NCBI RefSeq assembly: GCF_002305895.1
Contig: NZ_CP022203.1
Location: 4,752,501-4,816,500 of the forward strand
Length of the DNA: 64,000 nt
Source: Corallococcus macrosporus DSM 14697
Lineage (GTDB): Bacteria; Myxococcota; Myxococcia; Myxococcales; Myxococcaceae
Direction of reading: 5' to 3'
Shown here: piece after piece, positions 23,581 through 32,833 of the stretch
How positions within the stretch are numbered: the first letter of the stretch is position 1
How the letters are laid out: the number at the start of each line of letters is the position of its first letter
The notes under the pieces: model-generated
Told to the model about the DNA's origin: nothing
Seen by the model: only the letters and a program-made list of their open reading frames with translations
Databases searched by the model: none
Translations under genes and position numbers: made by a program

Positions 23581-25809
23581 TCAGTCGGGGCCGGCGGCGA
23601 CGCGGCGGACGGGCCGGGGCATCAGGTGACCCCGCACCTTCAGGTCGTCAAACGAGCAGGACAGGTTGCGGCAGCCCAGGGCCACCTTCGCCACGTGGTC
23701 CTCGAGCCCCACCAGCAGCTTGCGCGCGAAGCGCTCGTTGTTGAGGAACGCCTCCACCAGCACGCCGGAGTTGTTGCGGCGAAGCTGCAGCCGCACCTGG
23801 TAGGGGCCGTGGGCCGGCAGCGGCATCTCGTCCTCGACGAGCGCCTCCGTGTCCTGGGCGCTGTTGCCCACCACCTCGCGCCCGTCCGGCGTGAAGTAGC
23901 GCCAGGCCAGCCGCATGCCCACGTCGGGAATGGCGAACGCGGAGATCTGCGTGTCCTTGATGCGGAACGCCAGCTCTCCGTAGTGCTGCGCGTCCGCCTC
24001 CTGGGCGTACTCCGGCCCCAGCGGCGACACGTCCATCAGCACCTCGGCCGTGAACTCGTTGGAGGAGAAGTAGCGCTGGGCGATGTACGCGCGCGGAACC
24101 AGGCGCCGCCCGTTGGTCTCCTTGCCCGCCTGGACCACCTGGAGTTCCCCCTCCACGAGCCGCCACTGCCCGCTGTGGACGTTGATCTCCTCCTCGCCCT
24201 CGTTGAAGCCCAGCTCCAGGCGGGAGGTCCCTCCCGGTCTGGCGGGCGCCGCGAAGGACATCGTCGAGAACACCTCGCCGTAGGTGTTCGGCGGCAACAC
24301 CAGGGGCTTGCGAGGCCGCCCGCGGTCGTGGTCCGAGCCGGCGGCGCCGCGCCGGTCCTCCCCCAACTGCAGGCTCACCGGCCCCACGAACCAGCGGACC
24401 GCGAGGCCCAGCACCGCGAGCCCGCCCACCAGGGACAGGCCGCCGCGCACGCGCCGCCAGCCCGTCCGGAGGTTGCGAGACAGCGCGCCCTGCCGGACCG
24501 GCCGCGCGGACGCGGGCACCAGGCGCCCGTCCAGGTCGGCCCGCGGCAGGTGCGGCCCGGAGCTGGTGGCGATCATCGCCTCCAGCGCCGCGCACAGGTC
24601 CGCGGCCTTCTCGTAGCGCGCGTGCGGGTCCTGCTCCAGCAGGCGGTCCACCACCGGGTCCACCCGCGGATCCACCCCCGGCACCTTCGCGGAGGGCAGC
24701 TTGAAGCGGCCCAGCGGCAGCTCCCCGGTGAGCACCTCGTAGAGGATGACGCCCAGCGAGAAGAGGTCCGCGCGCCCGTCCACGTTCTTCGCGTCGCGGC
24801 GCTGCTCGGGGGCCATGTAGTTCAGCGTGCCCATGGCCACCGACGTCGCGGTGAGCTGCAGGCGCGAGTCCGGCGCGCGGATGCCCGCCAGCCCGAAGTC
24901 CGCCACCTTCACGTTCCCCCGCCCGTCCAGCAGGATGTTCTCCGGCTTCAGGTCGCGGTGGATGATGCCCTTGTCGTGCGCGCACTCGATGGCCCGCGCC
25001 ACCGACAGGATGAACTTCAGGCCCTGCTCCCGGGGCAGCCCGGCCGACATCGCCTCGCGCAGCGAGCGGCCTTCCACGTACTCCATGACGAAGTAGTAGT
25101 GCTCGCCCGCCACGCCCCGGTCGATGATCTGGACGATGTTCGGGTGGTTGAGCGCCGCCAGCGCCGTGGCTTCCTTCTCGAAGCGCGTGACGAACTCCGG
25201 GTCCTTCGCCAGCCGCGGCGGCAGCAGCTTCACCGCCACCGTGCGCCCCAGCGACTGCTGCCGCGCGAGCCAGACCTCGCCCATGCCGCCGCGGCCGAGC
25301 ATCTCCAGCAGCTCGAAGCCCGGCAGGTCCACCTTGCCGGCCCCCACGAAGGTGCTGTCCTCCTGGTGCCCGTGCAGGTCGGAGCGCGCGCTGCCCGCGC
25401 CCGTCTTCGCGGACGAGCGCACCAGCGTCGGGTCCTGCGGCGCGTCCGAATCCCCCGCGCCGGGCAGGGCCACGCCGCTGATGGGCGCCGTCACCTCCGG
25501 CGGCCCGTTCACCGCGCCAGCGGGCCGCGCGGGCTCCGGAACGCGCGAGAGGGAGATTTCAATGCCTGGCTCCGGCTCCGCGTGGGGCACCGCCGTCACC
25601 ACGCCGGACGTGCCGTTGGCGGGCGCGCGGCGCTCCGGGATGCCGCTGGCCGGGGGAGTCATCGTGTTGCGCGCCAGCTCGGCGGACACGTCACCCCGGC
25701 GGGCCTCGAAGCGGATGCCGCAACGGCACTGGACCCGCTGGCCGCTCACGTAGACGCGGATGTCGTGTTGATGGCCGCAGTTGGGGCAGGCCTGCGTCGT
25801 CGGGTTCAT
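23581..25809 (-). CDS. Ser/Thr protein kinase with N-terminal zinc ribbon
   Basis: A 742-aa Hanks-type membrane kinase. A small zinc ribbon (C8, C11, C28, C30) is followed by a Pro-rich linker. The kinase domain spans about residues 174-430: glycine loop LGRGGMGEV, lysine K204 (VAVKLL), HRDLKPEN with D296 and DFG with D314. A membrane helix follows near residues 470-490 (LSLVGGLAVLGLAVRWFVG). The remaining 250 residues would lie outside the membrane and look beta-rich, like a carbohydrate-binding or concanavalin-like sensor. The start codon overlaps the stop of the upstream cyclase gene in ATGA, so the two are translationally coupled. Confidence 0.92.
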   Translation of the reverse strand: MNPTTQACPNCGHQHDIRVYVSGQRVQCRCGIRFEARRGDVSAELARNTMTPPASGIPERRAPANGTSGVVTAVPHAEPEPGIEISLSRVPEPARPAGAVNGPPEVTAPISGVALPGAGDSDAPQDPTLVRSSAKTGAGSARSDLHGHQEDSTFVGAGKVDLPGFELLEMLGRGGMGEVWLARQQSLGRTVAVKLLPPRLAKDPEFVTRFEKEATALAALNHPNIVQIIDRGVAGEHYYFVMEYVEGRSLREAMSAGLPREQGLKFILSVARAIECAHDKGIIHRDLKPENILLDGRGNVKVADFGLAGIRAPDSRLQLTATSVAMGTLNYMAPEQRRDAKNVDGRADLFSLGVILYEVLTGELPLGRFKLPSAKVPGVDPRVDPVVDRLLEQDPHARYEKAADLCAALEAMIATSSGPHLPRADLDGRLVPASARPVRQGALSRNLRTGWRRVRGGLSLVGGLAVLGLAVRWFVGPVSLQLGEDRRGAAGSDHDRGRPRKPLVLPPNTYGEVFSTMSFAAPARPGGTSRLELGFNEGEEEINVHSGQWRLVEGELQVVQAGKETNGRRLVPRAYIAQRYFSSNEFTAEVLMDVSPLGPEYAQEADAQHYGELAFRIKDTQISAFAIPDVGMRLAWRYFTPDGREVVGNSAQDTEALVEDEMPLPAHGPYQVRLQLRRNNSGVLVEAFLNNERFARKLLVGLEDHVAKVALGCRNLSCSFDDLKVRGHLMPRPVRRVAAGPD

Positions 25810-27539
25810 ACGCGGCGCGAGGAAGAGGCGGCGGTGGTGTATTCCAGGCCATGGACGCGGTAGGTCGGCACGGCCTTCTCCTTGCCCTTCACCTGGAGGG
25901 CCGGCAGCCCCTCCACGTCGAAGCCGGCGCCCGCCCTGCGCACCGTGGTCTCGGAGGCCAGCACCTCACCACTCTTCGCCATGCCGCACAGGCGCGAAGC
26001 CGTGTTCACCGTGTCGCCAATGGCGGTGAACTCGTGGCGCTCCGCGCTGCCCATGTAGCCGACAACGGCTTGACCGGTGTTCACCCCGACGCCGACCTCG
26101 ATGGGCTGCTTGCCGTCCGCCACGCGGCGGCGGTTCAGCTCCTGGACGGCGTCCTGCATCTCCAGGGCGGCCCGCAGCGCGCGGGCGGCGTCGTCCGGGT
26201 GCGACAGGGGCGGACCCCACACGGCCATGACGCAATCACCAATGAACTTGTCCAGGTTGCCCTCGTGGCGGAACACCACCCCGGCCATGGCGGTGAAGAA
26301 TGCGTTCAGCATGTCTACCACCTCCTGCGGAGAATCGTTCTCCGAGATGGTGGTGAACCCGCGGATGTCCGCGAAGAGGCAGCTCACCTCCGCCAGGCGG
26401 CTCTGCGCCAGGTCTTCCGTCTCGCCGGCGATCACCGCGTCGGCCACGGCCTTGGACAGGAAGCGGCTGAGCTCCGCGCGCGTGACGGCCTCGGCTTGGA
26501 TCTGCTCGGCCAGGGCCGCGTTCTCCAGCGCGATGCTCGCCTGCGAGGCGATGCCGGAGAGGATGGTCAAGTCCTTCTCCGAGAAGGCGTTGATCTGCTG
26601 GCGGCTGTCCAGGAAGAGCACCGCTTGAATCTTCCCGTTGACCTTCAGCGGCACCGCCATGGCGGACCGGATGCCCTGCGCGACGATGCTCTCCGCGGCG
26701 GAGAAGCGCTCGTCGATGATGGCGTCCGCCGTCAGTACCGCCTTGCCCGTCTCCACCACGCGCTTGAGCACGGTGTCGGACAGCATGACGTTGACGGCCT
26801 TGTCGGAGCGGTGGTGCACCGCCGACGGGATGAACTCGCCGTCCGCGGCCACCTTCAGGATGACGCCGTGGTCCGCGGCCAGGAGCTGGAAGGCCACCTT
26901 GAGGATCTGCTCGAAGAGCCCCGTCTGGCTGCCCTGCAGGCTCACCTGGCGGTGGAACTCATGGGCGATGCGCAGCTTCTCGTAGTCGCGCCGCAGGGCC
27001 TCCACGTCCGACACCTGCTCGGCGGGGCGGAAGTTCTGCGGCACCTGGTCCATCTGCGCCAGGAAGGCCGGCATGGAGATGGACTGCGCCACCACCGTGA
27101 CGCCCGGCGCGGTGGGCGCGTTGGCCTGCGACGCGGGCTCGCCGCTGTGGAAGATGAGCCGCGAGGCGCCCAGGGAGATCTCGTCCCCGTCGCGCAGCTT
27201 GAGCTCCTTCACCCGGCGGCCATTCACGAAGGTGCCGTTGGACGAGCCCAGGTCCTTGAGGACGAAGTCCTTGCCCACGCGCTCGATGACCGCGTGCTCC
27301 TTGGACACCTCCCGGTCCACCAGCCGCAGCGTGTTGGACGGATGCCGGCCCAGGGACGTCGCCGGCCCCAGCGGAAACTCTCCGAGCGTGCCATCCGCGA
27401 AGCGCCCTGTCAGACGGGGGCCCCGAATCTGCCCGGGTTTGGGAGCGAATGGGACGGGGGACTGGCTCACGCGGAAATCCTCACCGGCCCGGACACTACC
27501 AGAGGCCATCGGCACCGGGGAACGCTCGGAAATCACCAC
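25806..27539 (-). CDS. FHA-GAF-adenylate/guanylate cyclase
   Basis: A 577-aa cytoplasmic class III nucleotide cyclase. An FHA domain (about residues 45-130) carries the phosphothreonine-binding pattern TSLGRHPSN, SKEHAVI and GSSNGTFVNG. A GAF domain (about 180-350) follows, then a coiled linker and the cyclase domain (about 385-560) with CLFADIRGFTTISE (first metal Asp) and the second metal site IGDCVMAVWG; VNTGQAVVGYMGSAERHEF also matches. The FHA domain could bind the autophosphorylated kinase encoded next in the operon (ATGA overlap), linking phosphorylation to cAMP or cGMP. The start is GTG at 27539; ATG 27509 is an alternative. Confidence 0.92.
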   Translation of the reverse strand: MVISERSPVPMASGSVRAGEDFRVSQSPVPFAPKPGQIRGPRLTGRFADGTLGEFPLGPATSLGRHPSNTLRLVDREVSKEHAVIERVGKDFVLKDLGSSNGTFVNGRRVKELKLRDGDEISLGASRLIFHSGEPASQANAPTAPGVTVVAQSISMPAFLAQMDQVPQNFRPAEQVSDVEALRRDYEKLRIAHEFHRQVSLQGSQTGLFEQILKVAFQLLAADHGVILKVAADGEFIPSAVHHRSDKAVNVMLSDTVLKRVVETGKAVLTADAIIDERFSAAESIVAQGIRSAMAVPLKVNGKIQAVLFLDSRQQINAFSEKDLTILSGIASQASIALENAALAEQIQAEAVTRAELSRFLSKAVADAVIAGETEDLAQSRLAEVSCLFADIRGFTTISENDSPQEVVDMLNAFFTAMAGVVFRHEGNLDKFIGDCVMAVWGPPLSHPDDAARALRAALEMQDAVQELNRRRVADGKQPIEVGVGVNTGQAVVGYMGSAERHEFTAIGDTVNTASRLCGMAKSGEVLASETTVRRAGAGFDVEGLPALQVKGKEKAVPTYRVHGLEYTTAASSSRRV

Positions 27540-27577
27540 TGAACGGCTGGCCAGCGGCCGCTCGCCGGAGCGGCGCC

Positions 27578-28489
27578 TCAGCGGCCAGGGGCCGCCCGCC
27601 CCTCCGAGCCGCCCGCCCGGATGGCCAGGCCCACGGACGGCATCAGCGTCACGCCGCCCAGGTCCCGCTCCACCCCGAAGAGCTGGGGCCTGCTGCGGAA
27701 GTAGCCCCCCGTCAGCTCGGCGTAGAGGTGGATGTACCGGTAGCCCACCGCGATGCCCAGCGTGGAGCCGATGAAGTGGCTGCCCACCGTGGCGGGAAGC
27801 GACGCGTCGAAGCCCGTCACCGGCTTGCCCTGCTGGGCGTAGTCCACCAGCCGCGCGTCCAGCCGGGTCCGGCTGTAGATGTACTTGGGCGCGGCGTAGA
27901 GCTTGAAGATGTCCCCCCAGTCCGCGCTCATGTAGAGGGGCACCTCCACGTCGTAGCGGCTGAAGTCCCCCATCTGCACCACCTCCAGCACGTCCAGCAC
28001 CGGGCTGCTGAAGAAGTGCCGGGACACCCCCACCCCCAGGGCCAGGTCGAAGGAGCGCTGGCCCGGCTCCAGGTACCGGCCCACCTCGTCCCCGCCGTGG
28101 GCCAGCAGCACCTTGACGTCCCCGCGCAGGGAGATGCCGCTGTAGCGCAGGCCCACGTCCAGCCGGTCCACCACCCCCACCCGCAGCATCAGCTCCGGGT
28201 TGGCGCCCGGAGGGGCCACCATCAGCGCGACGCCCGCCGTCAGCAGCCGCTGCTGGGCCTCCTCGCTCAGCGAATAGGGGCGGTCGTCATCCACCGCGTC
28301 CCGGGCCGCCTCGCCCTCGGTGATGCCCGCGTCCACCACGTTGATGAGCGTCCCCACCGGGACGAAGACCCCCACCCCACCCGTCACCTGGACCTGGCCC
28401 GGCGCCAGCGTCCGGGCCGTCTGCTGCGTGGACAGCGTGGAGGCACACCCTGGCGCCAGGGCCAGGAGCAACAGGGGAAGAAAGCGCAT
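27578..28489 (-). CDS. outer-membrane lipoprotein, beta-strand-rich, unknown function
   Basis: A 303-aa protein with a lipoprotein signal peptide (LLLLALAPGCAS, lipid-modified Cys at residue 15). The mature part has amphipathic beta strands with alternating hydrophobic residues, for example LMLRVGVVDRLDVGLRY, KLYAAPKYIYSRTRL and GIAVGYRYIHLYAELTGGY, as in small outer-membrane barrels or barrel-like lipoproteins. No catalytic motif is visible. It is the most upstream gene of the minus-strand group by position (38 bp from the cyclase start) but is divergent from truD across 70 bp, so its own promoter lies there. Confidence 0.75.
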   Translation of the reverse strand: MRFLPLLLLALAPGCASTLSTQQTARTLAPGQVQVTGGVGVFVPVGTLINVVDAGITEGEAARDAVDDDRPYSLSEEAQQRLLTAGVALMVAPPGANPELMLRVGVVDRLDVGLRYSGISLRGDVKVLLAHGGDEVGRYLEPGQRSFDLALGVGVSRHFFSSPVLDVLEVVQMGDFSRYDVEVPLYMSADWGDIFKLYAAPKYIYSRTRLDARLVDYAQQGKPVTGFDASLPATVGSHFIGSTLGIAVGYRYIHLYAELTGGYFRSRPQLFGVERDLGGVTLMPSVGLAIRAGGSEGRAAPGR

Positions 28490-28559
28490 GGGAAGTCACG
28501 TTATCCCCTTTCTGGCGCAGACGCTTCATTCCGGGGCGCCGCGCTGGTAAGGGGGCGCC

Positions 28560-30158
28560 GTGCGAATCAAACAAAAGCCCGAGGACTTCTCCGTCAAGGA
28601 GTCATACCGTTTCGACGAAGTCGACTCGGGACGTCACCGCGTCTACCTGATGGACAAGCAGAAGCTGTCCACCTTCGACGCCGTGACGCGGCTGCGGGAC
28701 GCGTTCGGGCTCAAGCCGGGGGCCATCAGCTACTGCGGCCTCAAGGACAAGCAGGGCCGGACCGAGCAGATCATCGCGGTGGACGGCGCCGACGTGGACA
28801 TGCAGGACCCCGACCTGCGCCTGAAGTACCTGGGCCGCACGGACAAGCCGCTGTCCGCCGCCAACATCACGTCCAACCGCTTCTCCGTCACGGTGCGCGC
28901 GCTCCAGCACGCGTCGCTGGGGCCCCTCAACGTGGCCGCCGCCGAGGTCAACCGCCTGGGCGTCATCAACTACTTCGACAGCCAGCGCTTCGGCTCGCTC
29001 AAGCACGGCCAGGGCTTCATCGCCAAGGACCTCATCCGGGGCGACTTCGAGGCCGCGCTGCACAACTACATGGCCAAGCCGTCCGAGCTGGACCGGACGG
29101 AGGACGCCAAGATCAAGGCCTTCTGGAAGGAGAACTGGGGCCGCTGGGACGCGCGCGTCCCCTACGAGGGCACGCGCAAGTACCACCGCGTCCTCAAGTC
29201 CCTGCGCGACCAGCCCGGGGACTACCTGCGCGCCTTCATGCAGATCGACGCGGACTACCGCGCCATGCTGCTCTTCACCTACCAGAGCTTCCTCTGGAAC
29301 GAGGGCGTGCGGCGCTACCTCCAGTTGATGCTGCCGCGCGAGCACCTCTTCCCCATGCGCTACCAGGCCGGCACGCTGCTGTTCCACCGCGACGCCAGCC
29401 CGGAGGTGCTCCGCACGCTGCGCGACGCCACCTTCCCCCTGCTGGCGCCCAACTCCACGTTCAGCGACCCGAAGGTGGAGGAGGCCGTGCGCTGGGTGCT
29501 GGGCCGCGAGAAGCTCCGCCTGGAGGACCTGAGCATCCCCGGCGCCGAGCGCCGGCTCTACTTCAAGCACGAGGAGCGGCCCCTGCTGTCGTTCCCGCAC
29601 AAGCTCGTGGTGGGCCGCACGATGCCGGACGAGCTCAACCGGGACGCCATCAAGGTCAACGTCGCCTTCACCCTGCCGCCGGGCGCCTACGCCACCCTGG
29701 TCATCAAGCGGCTGTTCCACTTCGAGTACGCCGAGGACAGCGCGGAGACCATCCGCGCCTCGCAGCGGCCGAAGCTGGCGGAGGCCGAAGCAGAGGCCGC
29801 CGCGCAGCTCCCCTCCAGCCGCCGGGGTCCTCCCCGCCGGGACGGGAGCGGCGCGCGCCAGGCGGGCGACAGCCGCCGGGGCGCCGGAGACCGCGAGCCC
29901 CGCGGCACGGGCGCCCCGGGTCGCCGCCGCGCCGGCCCCCGGGAGGTGGAGCTGCTGGAGCCCGTCTCCGGCCGCGCCCGGACGCTCGCCGCCAAGGCCC
30001 CCGAGGCCAGGCCGGCGGAGCCCACCCCGCCGCTGGGCTTCCGGGAACGGCAGCGCCAGCGCAAGGACGCCCGGTCCGCCGCCCGCGCGGAGACCGAGGC
30101 CCGGCGGACGGCCAAGCCCAGCGCCAAGGCCAAGCCGCCGAAATCACGGAAGAAATAA
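28560..30158 (+). CDS. truD: tRNA pseudouridine synthase TruD, with long basic C-terminal tail
   Basis: A 532-aa pseudouridine synthase that isomerises U13 in certain tRNAs. The catalytic motif GAISYCGLKDKQGRTEQ carries aspartate D63. The NRFSVTVRAL segment, INYFDSQRFGS and the later RMLLFTYQSFLWNEG-like stretch fit TruD. The catalytic part ends near residue 410; after that comes about 120 residues of Arg/Ala/Pro-rich, low-complexity tail, absent in E. coli TruD and likely disordered and RNA-binding. The start is GTG with AAGGGGG 6 nt upstream. Confidence 0.92.
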   Translation: MRIKQKPEDFSVKESYRFDEVDSGRHRVYLMDKQKLSTFDAVTRLRDAFGLKPGAISYCGLKDKQGRTEQIIAVDGADVDMQDPDLRLKYLGRTDKPLSAANITSNRFSVTVRALQHASLGPLNVAAAEVNRLGVINYFDSQRFGSLKHGQGFIAKDLIRGDFEAALHNYMAKPSELDRTEDAKIKAFWKENWGRWDARVPYEGTRKYHRVLKSLRDQPGDYLRAFMQIDADYRAMLLFTYQSFLWNEGVRRYLQLMLPREHLFPMRYQAGTLLFHRDASPEVLRTLRDATFPLLAPNSTFSDPKVEEAVRWVLGREKLRLEDLSIPGAERRLYFKHEERPLLSFPHKLVVGRTMPDELNRDAIKVNVAFTLPPGAYATLVIKRLFHFEYAEDSAETIRASQRPKLAEAEAEAAAQLPSSRRGPPRRDGSGARQAGDSRRGAGDREPRGTGAPGRRRAGPREVELLEPVSGRARTLAAKAPEARPAEPTPPLGFRERQRQRKDARSAARAETEARRTAKPSAKAKPPKSRKK

Positions 30159-30263
30159 AGATGTCTCCCGGGGATGAAATGGGCGGGCGGGTGCGCCGTA
30201 GGACAAGGCGTGAACGCTCTTGCCCTCGACGACGCTCCCGGGACGCTCGCCCATGCCATCGGG

Positions 30264-30839
30264 ATGCTGATGGCTGAGGAAGCCCCCCCGCTTCCCTGGA
30301 AAGCGGACGTGCAGGCCGCCCGCCGGGGTGACCCGTCCGCCTTCGAGTCCCTCATCCGCAGCGTGCAGCGCCCCGTCTACGGCCTGGCGCTGCGGCTGCT
30401 CCAGAGCGACGCCGAGGCCGCGGAGGTGGCGCAGGAGGCGCTGCTGCGCGCCTACCAGAACCTGCACCGCTACGACGACGCGCGCCCGTTCGACCTCTGG
30501 GTGCTCGCCATCACCCGCAACCTCTGCCTGGACCTGCTCCGCCGGCGCACCAAGGTGCGCACCGAGGAGCTGGAGCCCATGAAGGAGGTGCTCCCCAGCG
30601 ATGAGGCGTCCCAGGAGGAAGGCGCCATCGCCCGCGAGGAGCGCCAGTCCCTGGAGGAGGCCATGGCCACCCTGTCCGTCGAGGACCGGGAGGTGCTCGC
30701 CCTCTATTACGTCCAGCGGCGCACGACGAAGGAGATCGCCCAGGTCATGGGCTGCGCGCCTGGCACCATCATGGCGCGCCTCTTCCGGGCCCGTGAGAAG
30801 CTGCGCAAGAAGATGACGACCGAGGAGGCTCCGCGATGA
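30264..30839 (+). CDS. ECF-family RNA polymerase sigma factor
   Basis: A 191-aa extracytoplasmic-function sigma factor with region 2 (AARRGDPSAFESLIRSVQRP through DLWVLAITRNLCLDLLRRR) and region 4 (LSVEDREVLALYYVQRRTTKEIA, APGTIMARLFRAREKLRK). The frame is open back to ATG 30174; ATG 30264 gives the usual short leader before region 2, but neither start has a clear ribosome-binding site. Its stop overlaps the anti-sigma gene in ATGA. It should recruit polymerase to envelope-stress promoters, probably including its own operon. Confidence 0.9.
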   Translation: MLMAEEAPPLPWKADVQAARRGDPSAFESLIRSVQRPVYGLALRLLQSDAEAAEVAQEALLRAYQNLHRYDDARPFDLWVLAITRNLCLDLLRRRTKVRTEELEPMKEVLPSDEASQEEGAIAREERQSLEEAMATLSVEDREVLALYYVQRRTTKEIAQVMGCAPGTIMARLFRAREKLRKKMTTEEAPR

Positions 30840-31339
30840 CTGCCCACCTGTGCCCGGACCTCGAGGTCCTCTTCACGGAGCTGGAGGCGGGGGAAGGGCC
30901 CGCGCTGGACCACGCCGCCGAGTGCGAGGCCTGCGCCGCCGTCCTGGAAGAGCACCGGCTGATGGAGAACGACTTGTACCGGCTGGCGGATCCGCTCCCG
31001 CCGCCCACCCTGGTGGCCAGCGTCATGGCGCGCGTGTCCACCGAGCCCGTGCCCCGGCGCCGGGAGGTCTGGTCCGGCCTGGCCATCCTGCTGACGTCGA
31101 TGCTGGGCGGGCTGGGCTACCTGGTGATGAGCGACCAGGCGCTCGGCCGGCTGGGGACCGGGCTGGCCTCCGTGCTGGTGCAGGGGCGGCCCTTCGTCGA
31201 AGGCGTGCTCAGCGGCGCCCACGCGTTGTGGTCCACCGCGGGCCTCACGGTGGCCTGCTCCCTCGCCTTCCTTCTGCTGACCTCGCTGTATGGCCTCAAG
31301 CGGCTCGTCGGCACCGGGCCCACCCCTTCCGGAGCGTGA
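30836..31339 (+). CDS. membrane anti-sigma factor with zinc-finger domain
   Basis: A 167-aa protein. The N-terminal HLCPDLEVLF to HAAECEACAAVLEEH gives the zinc-binding anti-sigma (ZAS) H-x3-C-x2-C pattern. Two hydrophobic helices follow (VWSGLAILLTSMLGGLGYLVM and TVACSLAFLLLTSLYGL). It would hold the ECF sigma factor inactive until a signal triggers release. The 4-bp overlap with the sigma gene ensures balanced synthesis. Confidence 0.88.
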   Translation: MTAHLCPDLEVLFTELEAGEGPALDHAAECEACAAVLEEHRLMENDLYRLADPLPPPTLVASVMARVSTEPVPRRREVWSGLAILLTSMLGGLGYLVMSDQALGRLGTGLASVLVQGRPFVEGVLSGAHALWSTAGLTVACSLAFLLLTSLYGLKRLVGTGPTPSGA

Positions 31340-31346
31340 GCGAACC

Positions 31347-32780
31347 ATGAAGATCCTCCCTCGAATCCTCTTCCCCGCTCTGCTGCTCGGCGCCCCCCTC
31401 GCGCTCGCCCAGGACGCGGCGCCCAGGGCCGACGTGACGGCCTCCGCCCCCAGCACCATCGACATCAGCTTCCGCGGCTCGCTGCGCGACGCCCTCAAGA
31501 CGATCGCCGACAAGGGCGGCCTCAACCTCGTCGTCACCGGCGACCTGGACTCCCCCGCCGAGGTCCACCTGCGCGGCGTCACCGCGAACCAGGCCCTGCG
31601 CACCGTGGCCCGCGCCTACTCGCTGCGCCTGGACCAGGACGGCTCCATCTACACGCTGCGGCCCATGACGGAGCAGGAGCAGCAGGCCGCCGAGTCGGGT
31701 GAGGCCCCGGCGGACGCCGCCGCCAGCGCCCCACCGGAGGCGGCGGCGCCCCCCGTCGCCATCCCGCCCATTCCGCCCCTCCCCGACCTGCCGGATTCGT
31801 TCCCCGAGGAGGCGCGCGATGAGATGAAGCGCGCCCGGGAGGAGATGAAGAAGGCGCGCGACGAGGTGCGGCGCAGCATGCGCCGCAAGGGCAGCCGCGA
31901 CGTGGTGGCGCGCGGACAGAACCTGGAGGTGAAGGAAGGCCAGGCGGTGGAGAGCGCCGTGGTGTACGGCGGCAACCTGGTGGTCAACGGCCACGTCAAG
32001 GATGACGCGGTCGCCTTCGGCGGCAACCTGGAGGTCCACGGCCGCGTGGACGGGGACGCCCACGCCTTCGGCGGCAACGTCATCCTGGGGCCGGACGCGC
32101 GGGTGGAGGGCGACGTGTCTGCCTTTGGCGGCTCCGTGGAGCGCGACGACGACGCCCAGGTGGAGGGCAGCATCGAGTCCTTCGGCGGCGCCGGCATCGG
32201 CCGCATGGTGGCCGGGGAGATCAAGAAGGGCGTGAGGGAGGCCAAGGACTCCGAGCGCCACAGCGACGACGACGACGGCGGCGCGGGCCTGGCGGGCTTC
32301 ATCCTCACCTTCGCGGTGCTCTTCGGGCTCGGCTTCATGGGGCAGATGTTCTTCCCCGCGCGCATGAAGCAGCTCGGTGAGGAGGTCCGCCGCAAGCCGG
32401 TGCAGACGGGGCTCATCGGCCTGTTCGGACTGGTGGCCATCGCCATCCTGTCGGTGGTGCTGTGCATCATCATCATCGGCATCCCCGTCGCCCTGGTGCT
32501 GCTGATGGCGACCCCCCTCGCCACGGCGCTGGGCTTCGCGGCGGTGGCAAGCGAGCTCGGCACGCGGCTGCCCGTCCTCAGGGGCCGCAAGACGCAGGCG
32601 GTGGTGCTGGCGCTCGGCCTGCTGGTGCTGATGCTGCTGGGCGCCCTCCCCATCGTGGGCCCCCTCATCACCGTCACCGTCGCATTCATGGCCCTGGGCG
32701 CGGTGATTCGCACCCGCTTCGGGCAGCGGCCGCAGGGCATGCCGGAGCCCATCATCCCTTCGAGCGATCAGCCCGTCTGA
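31347..32780 (+). CDS. STN domain-beta-helix-membrane protein of the sigma-factor operon
   Basis: A 477-aa exported protein with a signal peptide (residues 1-21, ending LALAQ). Residues about 36-106 form a secretin/TonB N-terminal (STN) domain (IDISFRGSLRDALKTIADKG). A Pro-rich linker and a charged helix (153-182) lead to a bactofilin-like polymer-forming beta helix (about 186-285), visible as repeats of AFGGN/YGGN spaced by about 17-18 residues. Three or four membrane helices fill residues 314-455. It starts 7 bp after the anti-sigma stop, so it is likely a target or sensor of that system. The order STN, beta helix, membrane domain is unusual. Confidence 0.75.
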   Translation: MKILPRILFPALLLGAPLALAQDAAPRADVTASAPSTIDISFRGSLRDALKTIADKGGLNLVVTGDLDSPAEVHLRGVTANQALRTVARAYSLRLDQDGSIYTLRPMTEQEQQAAESGEAPADAAASAPPEAAAPPVAIPPIPPLPDLPDSFPEEARDEMKRAREEMKKARDEVRRSMRRKGSRDVVARGQNLEVKEGQAVESAVVYGGNLVVNGHVKDDAVAFGGNLEVHGRVDGDAHAFGGNVILGPDARVEGDVSAFGGSVERDDDAQVEGSIESFGGAGIGRMVAGEIKKGVREAKDSERHSDDDDGGAGLAGFILTFAVLFGLGFMGQMFFPARMKQLGEEVRRKPVQTGLIGLFGLVAIAILSVVLCIIIIGIPVALVLLMATPLATALGFAAVASELGTRLPVLRGRKTQAVVLALGLLVLMLLGALPIVGPLITVTVAFMALGAVIRTRFGQRPQGMPEPIIPSSDQPV

Positions 32781-32788
32781 CAAGGATT

Positions 32789-32826
32789 GCCGGGTGCTTT
32801 GCCCGGCGCGTCATCCTCCGACGCGC
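32789..32826 (+). other. two back-to-back GC hairpins after the sigma-factor operon
   Basis: GCCGGG/CCCGGC (32789-32794 with 32802-32807) and GCGCGTC/GACGCGC (32806-32812 with 32820-32826) overlap by two bases. They lack a T-run and may act with the terminator just downstream or stabilise the mRNA end. Confidence 0.35.
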
Positions 32827-32833
32827 GTCTTCC

